Assembly (NCBI GenBank): GCA_019454045.1 | Contig: SKCR01007575.1 | Span: 31,289 to 95,288 of the forward strand | Length of the DNA: 64,000 bases | Reading direction: 5' to 3' | Source: Zanthoxylum bungeanum | Taxonomy: Eukaryota; Streptophyta; Magnoliopsida; Sapindales; Rutaceae | In this document: in pieces, positions 24,738 through 35,903 of the stretch | How the letters are laid out: each line of letters starts with the position of its first letter | How positions within the stretch are numbered: position 1 is the stretch's first letter | Program-made: the position numbers and the translations under genes | Notes under the pieces: model-generated | What the model saw: the letters and a program-made list of their open reading frames with translations, nothing else | What the model was told of the DNA's origin: nothing | Databases searched by the model: none

Positions 24738-24864
24738 GTGTATGTGTGTGAGAATTAATGGTGAGTTAGATAGGATATTGATAGTGATTTTATATAACAT
24801 GCAAGTGCACACTTCGTACATATAATATAAAAAAAAGATATGGATCCCATGAGAAATTATTATT
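24387..24864. repeat. Intergenic DNA with compound (AT)n / TATATG microsatellite
   Basis: 24652-24692 is an uninterrupted AT dinucleotide run followed by TATG/TATATG units to about 24750. A low-complexity frame across it (24645-24872) is not a gene. 24387-24650 holds no recognisable feature apart from a GTTCGAACGC motif near 24510. Confidence 0.7.
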
Positions 24865-25390
24865 AATGTCAAATATCAAAGATTTATCAATCCTAACCTT
24901 ATTTAAACTAACAATTATGAAGTTATTAATTAGCAACTAAAGTAAAAAGCAAAATAAATAATAAGCATGTGAAAGTATAAAGATAAGAACCTAAGATTGC
25001 AACTTCCCCACAATATTTCCTTAAATCTTTCTCATCTCTTTATAATCGATCAACTATGATAAATTATTAACCTATAATCGATCAACTTCCCCACAATAGT
25101 AAATGTAGGAAACTCCCTTTTACTTTGGCAGAACTTAAACTCTCTAATATTTCTAACCTTGATTGAATTAATTGAATGATATTTTTTTCCTATATATTCT
25201 AAAAGAGAAAATGCATATATATAGGCATGGAGGGATGCCATTTGAAAATGCACCTTAAGTTAAATGATGCAATTCATTAAAGGTTTTATCCTTTCACTTT
25301 AAATGGTTATATCATTTCACTTTAAATAGTTATATCATTTCAATTGTGTATTTCCTAAAAGACACAAATCAAAAGACATGTCTTTCCAAC
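24865..25390 (-). repeat. Possible LTR related to Copia family B
   Basis: Layout parallels the family B LTR: 'GTCAAAT' start, later 'tatataggcatgga' and 'ttaaaggttttatcc', then 'aaagacatgtctttcc' where B has 'gaggacatgtccctac'. Similarity is weak and no mate was found. Confidence 0.3.
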
Positions 25391-25399
25391 AAGACACCT

Positions 25400-25404
<5 letters not shown>

Positions 25405-25432
<28 letters not shown>
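25405..25432 (+). repeat. (GT)n microsatellite
   Basis: About 14 GT units next to the LINE remnant; length polymorphism is likely. Confidence 0.85.
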
Positions 25433-25445
25433 TCAATATTGAAAA

Positions 25446-25990
25446 TTTCTAACATTAAGTACCTCGATTCCATTTTTCAAAAAGACGGGGAAGTCGATCG
25501 AGATGTTACAAATAGAATTCAATCGGGTTAGAGGAATGAGAGATGTAAGTATGTGGTCTTATGCGATCGCAACATTCCTTTAAAATTGAAAGGTAAATTT
25601 TATAGGACCATCGTGAGATCTACAATACTTAATGAAACAGAATGATGGGCAATAAAGCATCAACAAGCCCAAAAATGAGGGTAGCTGAGATGATAATACT
25701 TAGATGAATATGTGGGTTGACTAACAAAGACATAATTAAAAATGAAATAATTAGAAAGAAATTGGGTGTAGCACCGATTGATTAAAAGATGAGAGAAATA
25801 AGGTTAAGATGATTTGGACACATCCAATTTAGGGTTTTACGTGATCCGGTGAGAATATGAGTGTAAATGATGTTGTCGTATGTCGAGTGAGGAAGGGAAA
25901 GTCTTAGTTGACATAGATAAAAATCATAAAAAGATACTTAAATTTTATGAAGCTTGGTGAATCATGATCTTAGATAGAACATACTGACAT
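25446..25990 (+). pseudogene. LINE reverse transcriptase C-terminal remnant
   Basis: Translated pieces KYLDSIFQKDGEVDRDVTNR, CDRNIPLKLKGKFYRTIVRS, MIILR.ICGLTNKDIIKNE and KLGVAPID.KMREIRLR.FGH match the region after the RT core of plant non-LTR retrotransposons (typically YLGS..QKDGE...GKFYRT...FGHVQRR). At least six stop codons and a 5' truncation show it is dead. 5' truncation is usual for LINEs because reverse transcription starts at the RNA 3' end. Confidence 0.7.
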
Positions 25991-26010
25991 AAAGCGTGAT
26001 AGTCGAATTT

Positions 26011-26217
26011 CCCAATTTAAACACTTATTTTTTTGAAACGTTGGAAGCTTCACTGTCAAATCACCCGATCTGAACTTAAACGGAACAAATAAAATTTATG
26101 TTATTCCAGATTCTTATAAGAAATACACTCCTGATATCGAATCCCGAACTTGATAACTAAATTCTAAATCATTTACTATCAAGTCATACTCATTGACTCC
26201 CAATTTTAAACACGTAT
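26011..26217 (-). mobile_element. tRNA-like SINE, copy 3, with target duplication
   Basis: The element spans 26029-26197 with a T-run at its left end (A-tail on the minus strand). It is flanked by TCCCAATTTAAACACTTAT (left) and TCCCAATTTTAAACACGTAT (right), an 18-20 bp duplication with two differences, as produced by LINE-assisted target-primed integration. Inside, 'cttataagaaatacactcctg' and 'cttccaacgtttc' align with copies 1 and 2. Its box B (26135-26148) is decayed. Confidence 0.65.
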
Positions 26218-26782
26218 TACTTTAAGTCAAACTCCAAAACCATCCATTACCGGGCCCCACGAGTGAGTGGCAACACGTGTAACTTAGGAAGGTCAATATC
26301 AAAAACCCATCACAAAAATTAGCCCCGAGAACAAAAATAAATATTAAAAAACGTACCAAAAATTCTTTACAGGGTTTATACGAGCCGATAATATTGCCAA
26401 CCAAGAAGCAGACCAAAGAGGAAAAAATAATAGTAATAACTGACGGCGAGATTAAATTATAACGGAACGGAACGGAGCTCCACTCAATTTTATTTAACCT
26501 TTCGAGTTAGAGTTATGACGGTTCCTAACTTGAGTTTTGCATTTGGAACAGCGCGCTGATGTGACGTGGGATGACTACTGAACTTCGCTGTCTTTATCAG
26601 ACGGCTATAGTTTGCGTTTCCCAAAGTGATGTATAGTAATCTCGTGTTTGCTTGCTAATTAGTTATACTGCAAAGTAACTGTAGTTGGATAGTATAGAGT
26701 AGACTGTTGAATAATAATTAAATAAATTATAATTGAAATTCTTAAAATTGAATTTTATAAAATTTGTTATAGAATCATATCA
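26218..26782. other. Intergenic DNA upstream of the MITEs
   Basis: No supported gene. It contains a short GGAAC repeat (cggaacggaacgg, about 26463). Confidence 0.4.
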
Positions 26783-26910
26783 TAATAAAAAATGATAAAC
26801 ATACAAACACTCTTAAATAAAATAAATACAATTCTCTCACTGTAGCTACAGTGAGAGGAGTGTATTTATTTTCGATAAGAGTGTTTATATGTGTATCATT
26901 ACCCATAATA
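26783..26910. mobile_element. Hairpin MITE, copy 1
   Basis: Nearly complete inverted repeat: left arm 'aatgataaacatacaaacac...' and right arm '...gtgtttatatgtgtatcatta', closing on a perfect 24-bp palindrome at 26834-26857. Lies about 1 kb upstream of the ARF start. Confidence 0.6.
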
Positions 26911-27131
26911 AAAAATGATAAACATACAAATATTTTTACATAAAATAAATACATTTCTCTCACTTTTAATAGAATTGGTCTTTGAGACCATTGGTGAAGG
27001 TTTGATCAACCATGGCTCTTCTAAGGATTGGCCATTTTGAGAATTTCTCCTGGATCTTGGACTTTTTGTTGCTGAGTTCTTCAGGGTGTATTATTTTCGG
27101 TAAGAGTGTTTGTATGTGTATCATTACCCTA
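26911..27131. mobile_element. Hairpin MITE, copy 2, carrying unrelated internal sequence
   Basis: The left arm (26917-26962) and right arm (27085-27131) match copy 1. The centre is replaced by about 120 bp (26963-27084) not found in copy 1. On the minus strand that centre is open and reads LSNKKSKIQEKFSKWPILRR and following residues. It may be captured exon sequence; I do not recognise the source. Confidence 0.5.
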
Positions 27132-27424
27132 TCATAATATATTGGGCAAGTATCTTGTGAGAAAGTTCCATTGCTTGATGAACATATCAAATTCACTCGT
27201 CAATTCTCTTATATATATTTCACATTAATATATAAATATATATATACACACACAAACACAATATATCCAATTATTAATAGCATCTCTCTTAATTTTATAC
27301 ACAATTATGGTATATTTTATCTCTATTGAAAGAGAAAAATTTATATGAGATAAGTACTATTAGACCGTTTAATTAATGAATATCACGTATCTCAAATTTA
27401 AAATAATTAAAATAGGTGACGGTC

Positions 27425-27430
27425 GAGACA
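27425..27430 (-). promoter_or_regulatory. AuxRE-like site (TGTCTC) upstream of ARF gene
   Basis: Plus-strand GAGACA (TGTCTC on minus), about 520 bp before the ARF start codon. This is the canonical ARF-binding core and could allow auto- or cross-regulation. A 6-mer can occur by chance. Confidence 0.35.
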
Positions 27431-27729
27431 CTCCCAAATCTTCTCCTTGAGTGCACCAATTGTTTAGCTATTAACACTAAATACTCATATTTTTAAATTG
27501 CAAAAAACCCATAATCAAGTAACGAAAATTATATTATATTTCGAGTGTATACGCCATCAATCTCGTCGAGCAGAGTGTTTCCATTAAGCTGAGCAGTGAG
27601 TAAGTGGGTGATTGAGAAGACAAAAGCAGCAGCGGTTTTGTAACTGAAACCCAAACCCAGAAAGATTCGATTGCTTTAGAGTTATACAGAGTCAGTTACA
27701 CTTTTGAGTCTTTCTTAATTCTACTAATT

Positions 27730-27934
27730 ATGAATACTTACAATACATAATTGTCGTGTCTTTGCTTGCTTGGTCTTTTTGGATTTTTTCTCCTCCCTCA
27801 GTTTCATTATTTTTTTTTATCTGTCCTTCATAAATGGGGTAGCTTACTTTCAAGTTCCTTTTTTTTCATCTTCTTCTTTCTCTAAGGCTTTGCTCTCTTT
27901 TATGGTTTCCTGCTTCAGCTTTTCTTTCAAGTGA
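27730..27934 (+). promoter_or_regulatory. Three short upstream ORFs in ARF leader
   Basis: ATG...stop pairs at 27730-27750 (6 codons), 27834-27842 (ATG GGG TAG) and 27902-27934 (10 codons). The last ends 12 nt before the main ATG. If the leader is transcribed and unspliced here, reinitiation would be needed. uORFs of this kind are known to limit translation of several plant ARFs; the effect here is inferred. Confidence 0.45.
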
Positions 27935-27946
27935 ATCAGTTTTTTG

Positions 27947-30900
27947 ATGGCTTATTCTGAGTTTAATCTCGGAGGGTCATCGAGTTCTCATGGCCAAACA
28001 GGTGAGAAAATATGGGTTCAATTTGTTATCAAATGTATCTGTTTGTTTCCCGAGAAAGTTGAGACGAATAGATAAGGAAAATAGGAAAATTTTGGAACTC
28101 AGCCATAGCTGAGTGGATCGCTTGTAGTTGCTCAGTTGGAGCTATGCTGTGATTTTGGGTATTAAATTATGATAAAATCTTTAATGTTTTGTTATCATTT
28201 CTGTTTTCTTATATATATTATTTTCTCCTCTCAGGAAATGATGATCTGTACAGAGAGTTATGGAAGGCATGCGCAGGGCCAATAGTGGAAGTTCCTCGCT
28301 CCGGAGAAAGAGTTTATTATTTTCCCCAGGGTCACATAGAACAAGTAATTTTTTATTATTTTTTTAAATGATTTGCTTAATTTTTAATATTTTGATTTTG
28401 GAGTGGCAGAGTAGATAGATTTCTTGCTCATTGTTTTCAATTATTTTACTTAATTATTTGTTATTTATTTGTATTTGTGTTCTACAGTTAGAAGCATCAA
28501 CAAATCAGGAATTGACTCATCAGAACAATCTGTTTGATCTTCCATCTAAGATCCTTTGTCGCGTTGTTCACATTCAATTACTGGTTTAATGTCTCTCATT
28601 TTCCACCTATAAATAAATTTCTTTTCTGTTAATTGCTTTAAATTGCTTACTTTTTATTTAAAAAAAAAATAAAATCAATTTACAGGCCGAACAAGAAACG
28701 GATGAAGTTTATGCCCAGATAACTTTGCATCCAGAGGCAGATGTAAGTTTATATTGTTCCCTTTTCATCATTATTGTTTCAATTTGAAAGTTTGATCCCA
28801 ACGCTATTCATTCTTTTACTTTTGGAGAAGCTAATGATTTAAATATTATTATTGTTCCTGTTTTTGTGATTTTATCGGCAACCAAGTGGGATTAAAAGAA
28901 TAAATCTTAACAGAATGATCTAGGTTATTGTGTTTATATAATTGCCTGTGCCTATTTTACAGCAAACTGAACCCGGGAGTCCTGATCAGTGCCTACCCGA
29001 GCCTCCGAAGCAGATGGTACATTCTTTTTGCAAGATTTTGACTGCTTCAGATACTAGCACCCATGGGGGGTTTTCTGTTCCTCGCAAGCATGCAACGGAA
29101 TGTCTGCCTCCATTGGTAATGACTTCTAGCTTCATATTAAGGTTTCTTTTTATTGGACATTGATAAAGTAGGTTATTTTGAATTAAGCACTGGCCATTTT
29201 TATTAAAAAAATAAAAATAGGACATGACCCAAGCAACCCCAACTCAGGAACTGGCTGCCAAAGATCTTCATGGGCATGAGTGGCGATTCAAACATATATT
29301 TAGAGGTAAAACTTACATGAATGTTTCAGTAACTGTAGTTTCGTCATTGTTGTTTCCTTAAATTGGAGTCATGTTTGCTGCATTCTATGACCTGCTTTGC
29401 AACGAATTTTGTAATTAGGTCAACCACGTAGACATTTACTTACAACAGGTTGGAGTACTTTTGTCACTTCCAAAAGACTGGTATCAGGAGATGCGTTTGT
29501 GTTTTTGAGGTAGTTGATTTTGGGTTGTTTTGACGTGTTATGATACTTTGATTGAGGTGCATGAATGTTGTGGTTTCTCAGATGCTATGTTACAATTATA
29601 TGTTATGTAGAGGACATAATGAGGAACTACGAGTCGGGGTTCGGCGACTTGGTCCTCAGCATAGCACCATGCCTTTATCTGTGATATCCAGCCAGAGCAT
29701 GCATTTAGGAGTCCTTGCTACTGCAGCTCATGCTGTTAAAACCTCAACCTTGTTCATTGTGTACTACAAGCCAAGGTTCTTATTGCATACTGGAGTTTAT
29801 TTATTTGGATCATTCTGTTTGTCATATCTTACTGTCTTTTGCTTTATGCTCCATCAGAACAAGCCAGTTCATAATTGGTTTAAACAAATATCTCGAAGCT
29901 GTTCAAAATGGTTTCTTTGTTGGCATGCGTTTCAAGATGAGATTTGAAGGAGACGACTCTCCCGAGAAAAGGTATTTCTACAAGCCAAGGTTCTTATTGC
30001 ATACAGGTATTTCTTCTGATTCATAGGGTACTTTTAATCAGGTTCGCGGGTACCCTAGTTGGGGTTGGAGATTTTTCTGTGCAGTGGCCAGGTTCTAAAT
30101 GGAGGCCTTTGAAGGTTGAATATGGTTTTTTATACACATTTTAAATGCTACTCTTTGTTTTCTTGTTTTTGATTCTGGTTTTTCCAACCACTCTTCCTTT
30201 TAGATTCAATGGGATGAGCCTGCTACAATCCAAAGGCCAGAGAGGGTTTCTCCATGGGAAATAGAGCCTTTTGTAGCTTCTGCTCCCTTGAATCTTGCTC
30301 AACCGGCAGTAAAGAGCAAGAGGCCTCGGTCCAATGACATTCCTGCCTCTGGTCTGAAAAATTTGCTCTTTAATTTTTCATATGAATTGCTGGGAAATGT
30401 TTTTGTTTTTATTTTTATTTTTATTTTTATTTTTTTTTTTTTTAACTTGCATGTAATACTGAATGTAGAAATCACTACAAATCCGGCGTCTTCAGCTTTC
30501 TGGTACCAGGGATCAATACAGTCCCATAATTTTACTCAATTAGGTGGCGCTGCAGAAGTTCAAAGCAGTGAAAGTCAAGTTGTCTGGCCTATGAGGCATA
30601 AAGGAATTCATAGCAATGTTGTCAATAACAGTAATCGCTGCAACTCCAGGCTTGCTCCAGAAGGCACATGGTCGCCTTCTCGTTTAAATGTGTCTCTAAA
30701 CCTTTTTCCAGATTCAACAGATCATAACAGAATTTTTGCTGCAAGGTCTGTCCTCTCTGGTTATGCCTCTTCAGGTCCATTAAGGCCAAGCAATGTCCTA
30801 ATTCGTGAGCAAGGGGAAAGAGGGAATAAGTCTGAGGTTTCCACGGGTTGCCGGTTATTTGGAATTGACCTGAAACACAACTCCAATGCCGCTTCTCCCT

Positions 30901-31610
30901 TAGGGAAGGAAGTAGCAGATCTACCTATTGAATCAGCCAGTGCCATGAAAGGATCTACTCGAGTTTCATGTGATTCTGATAAGTCTCAAAATCAGGACTT
31001 GAAGGAAGTGAAGCAAGGAACAACAGATGCATCACTAAGAGAGAGACAGAACAAGCAGGGCTCCGCTGCATCCTCAAGAACTTGCACGAAGGTACAATTT
31101 GAAGTTTTTTCTAGCTCCTCATTGCTCTTCTCTTCAAATGATTAGCATATTATCAAAATGTTTTGTTGGATTGAGAAGGTTCAAATGCAAGGAATTGCTG
31201 TTGGCCGTGCTATTGACTTGACTGTGTTGAAAGGGTACAATAATCTTATTGAGGAATTAGAGAAGATGTTTGAGATCCAAGGACAGATTCGTCCACGAGA
31301 CAAATGGGCTGTAGTTTTCACTGATGACGAGGGCTATATGATGCTTGCAGGGGATGATCTGTGGCCGTAAGTGATGTCCAATCCGTTCATAGCTACATTA
31401 TGTATTTCCCCAATGACCATTGCCAATATATTTCATACTTTTGTTCTTAAAATGCATTGCAGGGAGTTCTGTAAGATGGTAAAGAAGATCCTCATATATT
31501 CAACTGAAGAAGTAAAAAAGATGGCCGCAAGATGCAAGCTGACTGCTTCATCCGTAGAGGGTGAAGACACTGGTATAAGCCTGGACTCGGAGACAAAATC
31601 TGAAACATGA
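27947..31610 (+). CDS. ARF18: Auxin response factor, ARF9/11/18 group (14 exons)
   Basis: Nuclear transcription factor binding TGTCTC-type auxin response elements; this clade represses. Exons: 27947-28001, 28235-28344, 28488-28583, 28686-28742, 28963-29115, 29221-29305, 29419-29509, 29611-29775, 29858-29971, 30042-30114, 30204-30351, 30469-31091, 31179-31366, 31463-31610. All introns are GT-AG and frames join to 701 residues. Start ATG has G at +4 and is followed by [10 protein letters not shown]. Seen: dimerisation-domain start [12 protein letters not shown] (about 21-32); B3 DNA-binding domain about 125-227 ([36 protein letters not shown]); ARF domain about 253-335; repression motif RLFGI near 511; PB1 domain about 590-680. 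PB1 reads [14 protein letters not shown] where relatives have DDEGDMM..DDPW, which may weaken oligomerisation. Known relatives are nearer 600 residues; the extra length is in the middle region. Splice sites are inferred from the family. Confidence 0.9.
29972..30041 (+). repeat. ARF intron 9 with templated 27-bp duplication of the exon 8/intron 8 junction
   Basis: 29978-30004 is identical to 29764-29790, which spans the end of exon 8 and the intron 8 donor. The copy is bracketed by a 10-bp direct repeat AGGTATTTCT (29970-29979 and 30005-30014) that includes the true intron 9 donor. The duplicate brings along extra potential donors (CCAAG/GTTCTT and CAG/GTATTT). This looks like filler DNA from break repair. 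Confidence 0.75.
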
Positions 31611-32475
31611 AAAAGTTCAAAACCCATTTTATTTACATGCTTTTTGTTGTTGTTGTTGATCTTGTTTCCCTCTTCAGTCTAGTTGGTAGTAGTCTAATTT
31701 GCCTGTAGCTTTCAGTTAGCTGATTTTGTGTATGGTTTGCTTATAAGAATTCCTCTAAACAACCTACCCTAATTTTCTTGCCTTTGAATATCCTTTATCT
31801 AATTCAAATACAATTTTCAAGACATAAAATCACCATTATTTCTATTTAGAAATTACGTAGAGATTCGTAATGATTTTTCGTTTGGACTGTCGATCCGTCC
31901 CTATGAATTGTCAGCTCTAAATATTATGTTATTTTATTAGAAAAAAAATAAGATTGGTTGATACTCTAAGTTTGTCTTAAAAAATGGAAGCAAGAGTCGT
32001 TCTCAAAGAGGGAGTAGCTGTCAATTGAAGAATTAAAAGGACTTTAATAAAGGGAGTAAAATCGCTATGACAATGACGTCCAAGATACGGAGACCATTAT
32101 TGTCCTGCAACTGAAAGTTAATTCATTTGCACTTTTAGTCAAAAGTTGCGGTTCTTAATTCAAATCTTGTTTTAAAAGATGAATAACTGCCAGTCATCTT
32201 CGTAAAGAGATTATATTATTATATAACTGCCAGTTCATAATATTACACAATAACGTCAAAGATAATAAGTAGTCATTAATTCAATTTTAATTTCTTCGCC
32301 CAGGATTATTAATATGAGGAGTGCTAAGGACAGACTGTCCTTAGTAACTAGGGCACATCTATATGGTACCCCCAAAGATATTAGATATCAAATATGAATA
32401 TGTTATTTTGATCATTGAAAATTAAATTTAAATCATTAAATATGTAAATTCTATTAACATGTTTAATGGTTTAAG
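31611..32475. other. ARF 3' region and intergenic DNA
   Basis: Begins with the ARF 3' untranslated region (T-rich, gttgttgttgttg near 31646). Beyond about 31850 no gene or repeat with a partner in the window was seen. Confidence 0.5.
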
Positions 32476-32964
32476 TGTTGGATTACAACATGTATACAAT
32501 TTGCATGCATGCTAGATTCCAGCTGGCCAAGTTAGCCAGCTGATGAAGGTTGATGAAAGTTGGCAACAAGTTTTGCCAACTGTCAAAACGTGTGACACAT
32601 GTTTTGACACTATAAAAAGGAGTCAAAATCTCATTTCTAAAGTATCCCACAAAACCAGAGAGTTAAATAGAGAGTTAAGAGTGTTTGAGAGGTTTTTTTT
32701 TTGTAAAGCTTTGTAATTCTTTTATTTGTGTAATAAAGAAGAGTTTTCCTTTCATTTCTCCTCTATAGTGATTGTTTATATCACAACAAATGGTATCAGG
32801 AGCTAAGGTTACACAGAGGGCTCCCGAAACTCAAAAACAGAGGTTCGGTTCGGAAAATCGGTTCCGACGAAAGTTGTCAAAAATCGATTTTGAGCATACC
32901 ATCAGTTTTTTCACGACGAGATGAGCACGGTGGTATTTTCCGGCGATCGAACGGAGGTCCGGAC
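32476..32964 (+). mobile_element. Copia family C 5' LTR, primer site and leader (truncated)
   Basis: 32476-32788 has TGTTGG...CACAACA ends, a TATA-like actataaaaagg near 32611 and a T-run. It is followed by TGGTATCAGGAGCT (32791-32804), an initiator-tRNA-type primer site. The leader is cut at 32965 by a family A LTR. The LTR is only about 313 bp, unlike families A and B. Confidence 0.65.
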
Positions 32965-34917
32965 TGTTGGACAATTATGACCCATAACATCACTATTTGT
33001 AAAGAACATTGTGTTTTTGTACAAATTAACTATGTGACAAAAGGAAATTGATATTTTATCATTATTGTAATTGGATTACTTGGATATAAAATAATGATAA
33101 AAGTCCATATGGTTAAATCAGATTAATAAGATATAAGACAATATTAATCCACGAACGGTTTAATCATTAAATATCCTTAGTCGTAGTATTATCGAGATTG
33201 GACATCGATAATGCGGAATAGACTAGTATTACACTTGTGCGCGTTATGAAAGCTTAACAGCATAGTTCTCATATATTTATGTATTGGATACTTATGCAAG
33301 TGTAATAAGGGGTTCTGTTAGTCGTTGGACCGAGAACAGTTTCGCTCTGGATAGACCCGCTCGGAATCCCATTGGTAGTATGACTATGTGTCTATGGGAA
33401 TCTGAATCAGGGTAGGTGTATGTGATCGTTAACTTGAGACTTACATCGCTATTACTTACGACAATCAGTTTACTTTGATATTGGTCGTCTAGAGCTTTAA
33501 CAGGTTCTGTGTACGCCTCTATTGGGTTTACTGAGAATCGTAGTATATTGGATCTGATGTCAAGATGAGAGTATCACTTCAGTCATATGGAGATGATGGT
33601 CACACAAAATACGAAACTAGTACTCTTAAAAGCTGCAGCTATCGGGATAATATGACTAGGTCATGACTATCCGATTACAGAGACTAGTTACGCGGGATCC
33701 AATATATGCTTCGTACGGGGCAGACACAGAGCCAGACCTAGGCCTAGCATGTGACATTCGATACTGGATCGTATTACATATTACATAGTATTACTACGCC
33801 TGATACAAATTATATTCATCGGTGAATATTTCTGGAGAATTGGGTAGGCACGGTGCTTTGCTAGAAGCCAACCATGTCTTGTAAATTGGTGAGAACATGA
33901 TACAGGGTACGCACGTGTTCGGATGGTCCGATGACCGTATTTACTGCCACCATATCCAGTAATCTCTTGGGTCGCTTCCCAAGGATTCACCAATGACATT
34001 TGACTTATATAGAATTAATCTGGGATTAATCATGAGAGAGAAAATTAATCTAGGATTAATTGCGACAAAAATTAATCTGAGATTAAATTTTTATAGAAGA
34101 GAGAACGCGATTAATTTAGAATTAATCGATAAAATAAATATATCAGATATATTAATTGAAATTGGATTTCAATACAAAATTAAAATTGGATTTTAATTCG
34201 GGCGAACGAATTAATTTGGAATTAATTCGAAAGCGACTATTGTAATAATTTTGCTAGGCATAATTATTTAATTAAATTGGATTTAATTATGTCGCGACGA
34301 AAAATTCGTTTAATTCGGAATTAAACGAACCTGGGCCCAAGTCTAGTTGTGTGTTGGAGAAGCCAACTTAAATTTTGAATTTAAAAGTGGTGGGACCACT
34401 TGACTTACATCAACTTTAGACATTTGATGGAAGTTGTTGGCCTTAATAAATTGGATTGATTAACACACACAACAACCAACTTTTGGAACTCACTATTCAC
34501 TATTCTCTCTTTCCTCTCAATTGCCGATTCTTGCTCTCTTGGAAGGGAAAATTTTTGCTTTAAATTTTCTCAAAGCTAGCACTTGGAGAGTCTTATGAGG
34601 TGTTAGGGAAACTCACCCAAGTGTCAAACAACAAATCAAAAGCTTGGAGCTTCATCCATTCAAAGAAATTTCGAATTTCTCACAAAATCAATGTAAGTCA
34701 TTCCGCAACTTTTACTTGATTAATTCACACACAAATCATGTTTAGGATCTTGGAAGCATGTCTTAGAGACTAACAATGGTATCAGAGCCTTGCTAAACTT
34801 GATTTGAATTCTAGGGTTTATAAACTTTAATTTGGGGATTTGTTTATTGGAGTATGAAAATTCAAAATTGAGTGTTTGGTTGATGTTAGATGATGATAAC
34901 TTAGAGTTGTGCATGTT
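32965..34917 (+). mobile_element. Family A 5' LTR, primer site and 130 bp of leader (plus strand)
   Basis: LTR 32965-34775 (TGTTGGACAATT...ACTAACA) is followed by ATGGTATCAGAGCC (34776-34789) and leader to 34917. There the sequence switches into an oppositely oriented family A LTR. The rest of this element is missing. Confidence 0.8.
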
Positions 34918-35903
34918 AGTGTTCCTAGAACATGCCAAAGATCTCTAAGCGTGATTCATGTGTGAATTATTCAAAGAAAGTTGCGGAAAAACTCACCTTG
35001 ATCGGTTTTAGGCTTTCAAAAAATCCTTTGGATGTTGAAGCTCGGAGCTTGAAATTGAGTTCCAAACTCTTGGGTGAGTTTCCCTATCACCTTGATTCAC
35101 TCCTTTATGTGCTAGCGAGAACAAATTTTGAAAAAAAAAAATTGCCCCTCCAAGAGTGCAAAGTTTCGGCCAACGAGAGAGTTGGGAGAGAGAGATGAGT
35201 TTTTGTGCTTTTGTTTTCCAAAAGCTGATGACCAAGTCAACTCACAAAAATGTGTATATGCTTTCCAAAAGCAAAAGTAAAATTGTGTTGAAAAGAAATG
35301 CATTAAATGCATTCACCCACTTCTATCAATTAGAATGACTAGTGATATAAGTTTATGGGCCCTACTTTAAACTCAAAATTCAAGTGGGCTTGCACAACAC
35401 ACTTCAGACTCGGGTTCGTTTAATCCTATTAAACGAATTTTCCGTCGCGACGTAATTAAATCCAATTTAATTAAATAATAATGCCTCGCAAAATTATTAC
35501 GAAAATCCCTCACGAATTAATTCCAAATTAATTCGTTCGCTTGAATTAAAATCCAATTTTAATTCCGTGTTGAAATCCGATTTCAATTAATATATCCGAT
35601 ATATTATTTTAGCCCAAATAAATAAATTAAATAGAAAAATCCAATTTCACTATTAAATTTATTTTACCGATTAATTCCAAATTAATCGCGTTCTCTCCTC
35701 TCAACGAATTTAATCCCAGATAAATTCTCGACGTAATTAATCCCAGAATAATTCTTTCTCTGATAATTAATCACAGATTAATTCTTACCGTAATTAATCC
35801 CAGATTAATTTTCTCTCTCATAATTAATCCCAGATTAATTCTGTTCGAGTCAAATCTCATCGGTGAATCTTCGGGAGGCGACCCAAGAGATCCCTGGATA
35901 TGT
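34918..35903 (-). repeat. Partial family A LTR, inverted relative to the preceding one
   Basis: Starts at the U5 side (ttcctagaacatgcc) and runs about 985 bp to 'ggatatgt', where it jumps into family A pol sequence. Holds five ATTAATCCCAGATTAATT-type units (35700-35845), more than other copies. With 32965-34775 it forms an inverted pair separated by about 140 bp. Confidence 0.8.

Noticed and set aside
24645..24872. Frame ending in long HIHIHI/YIYIYI runs
   Set aside because: It is the translation of an AT/TATG microsatellite.
29552..29947. 131-codon frame over ARF exon 8
   Set aside because: It reads through intron 8; splice sites at 29775/29858 restore the ARF sequence.
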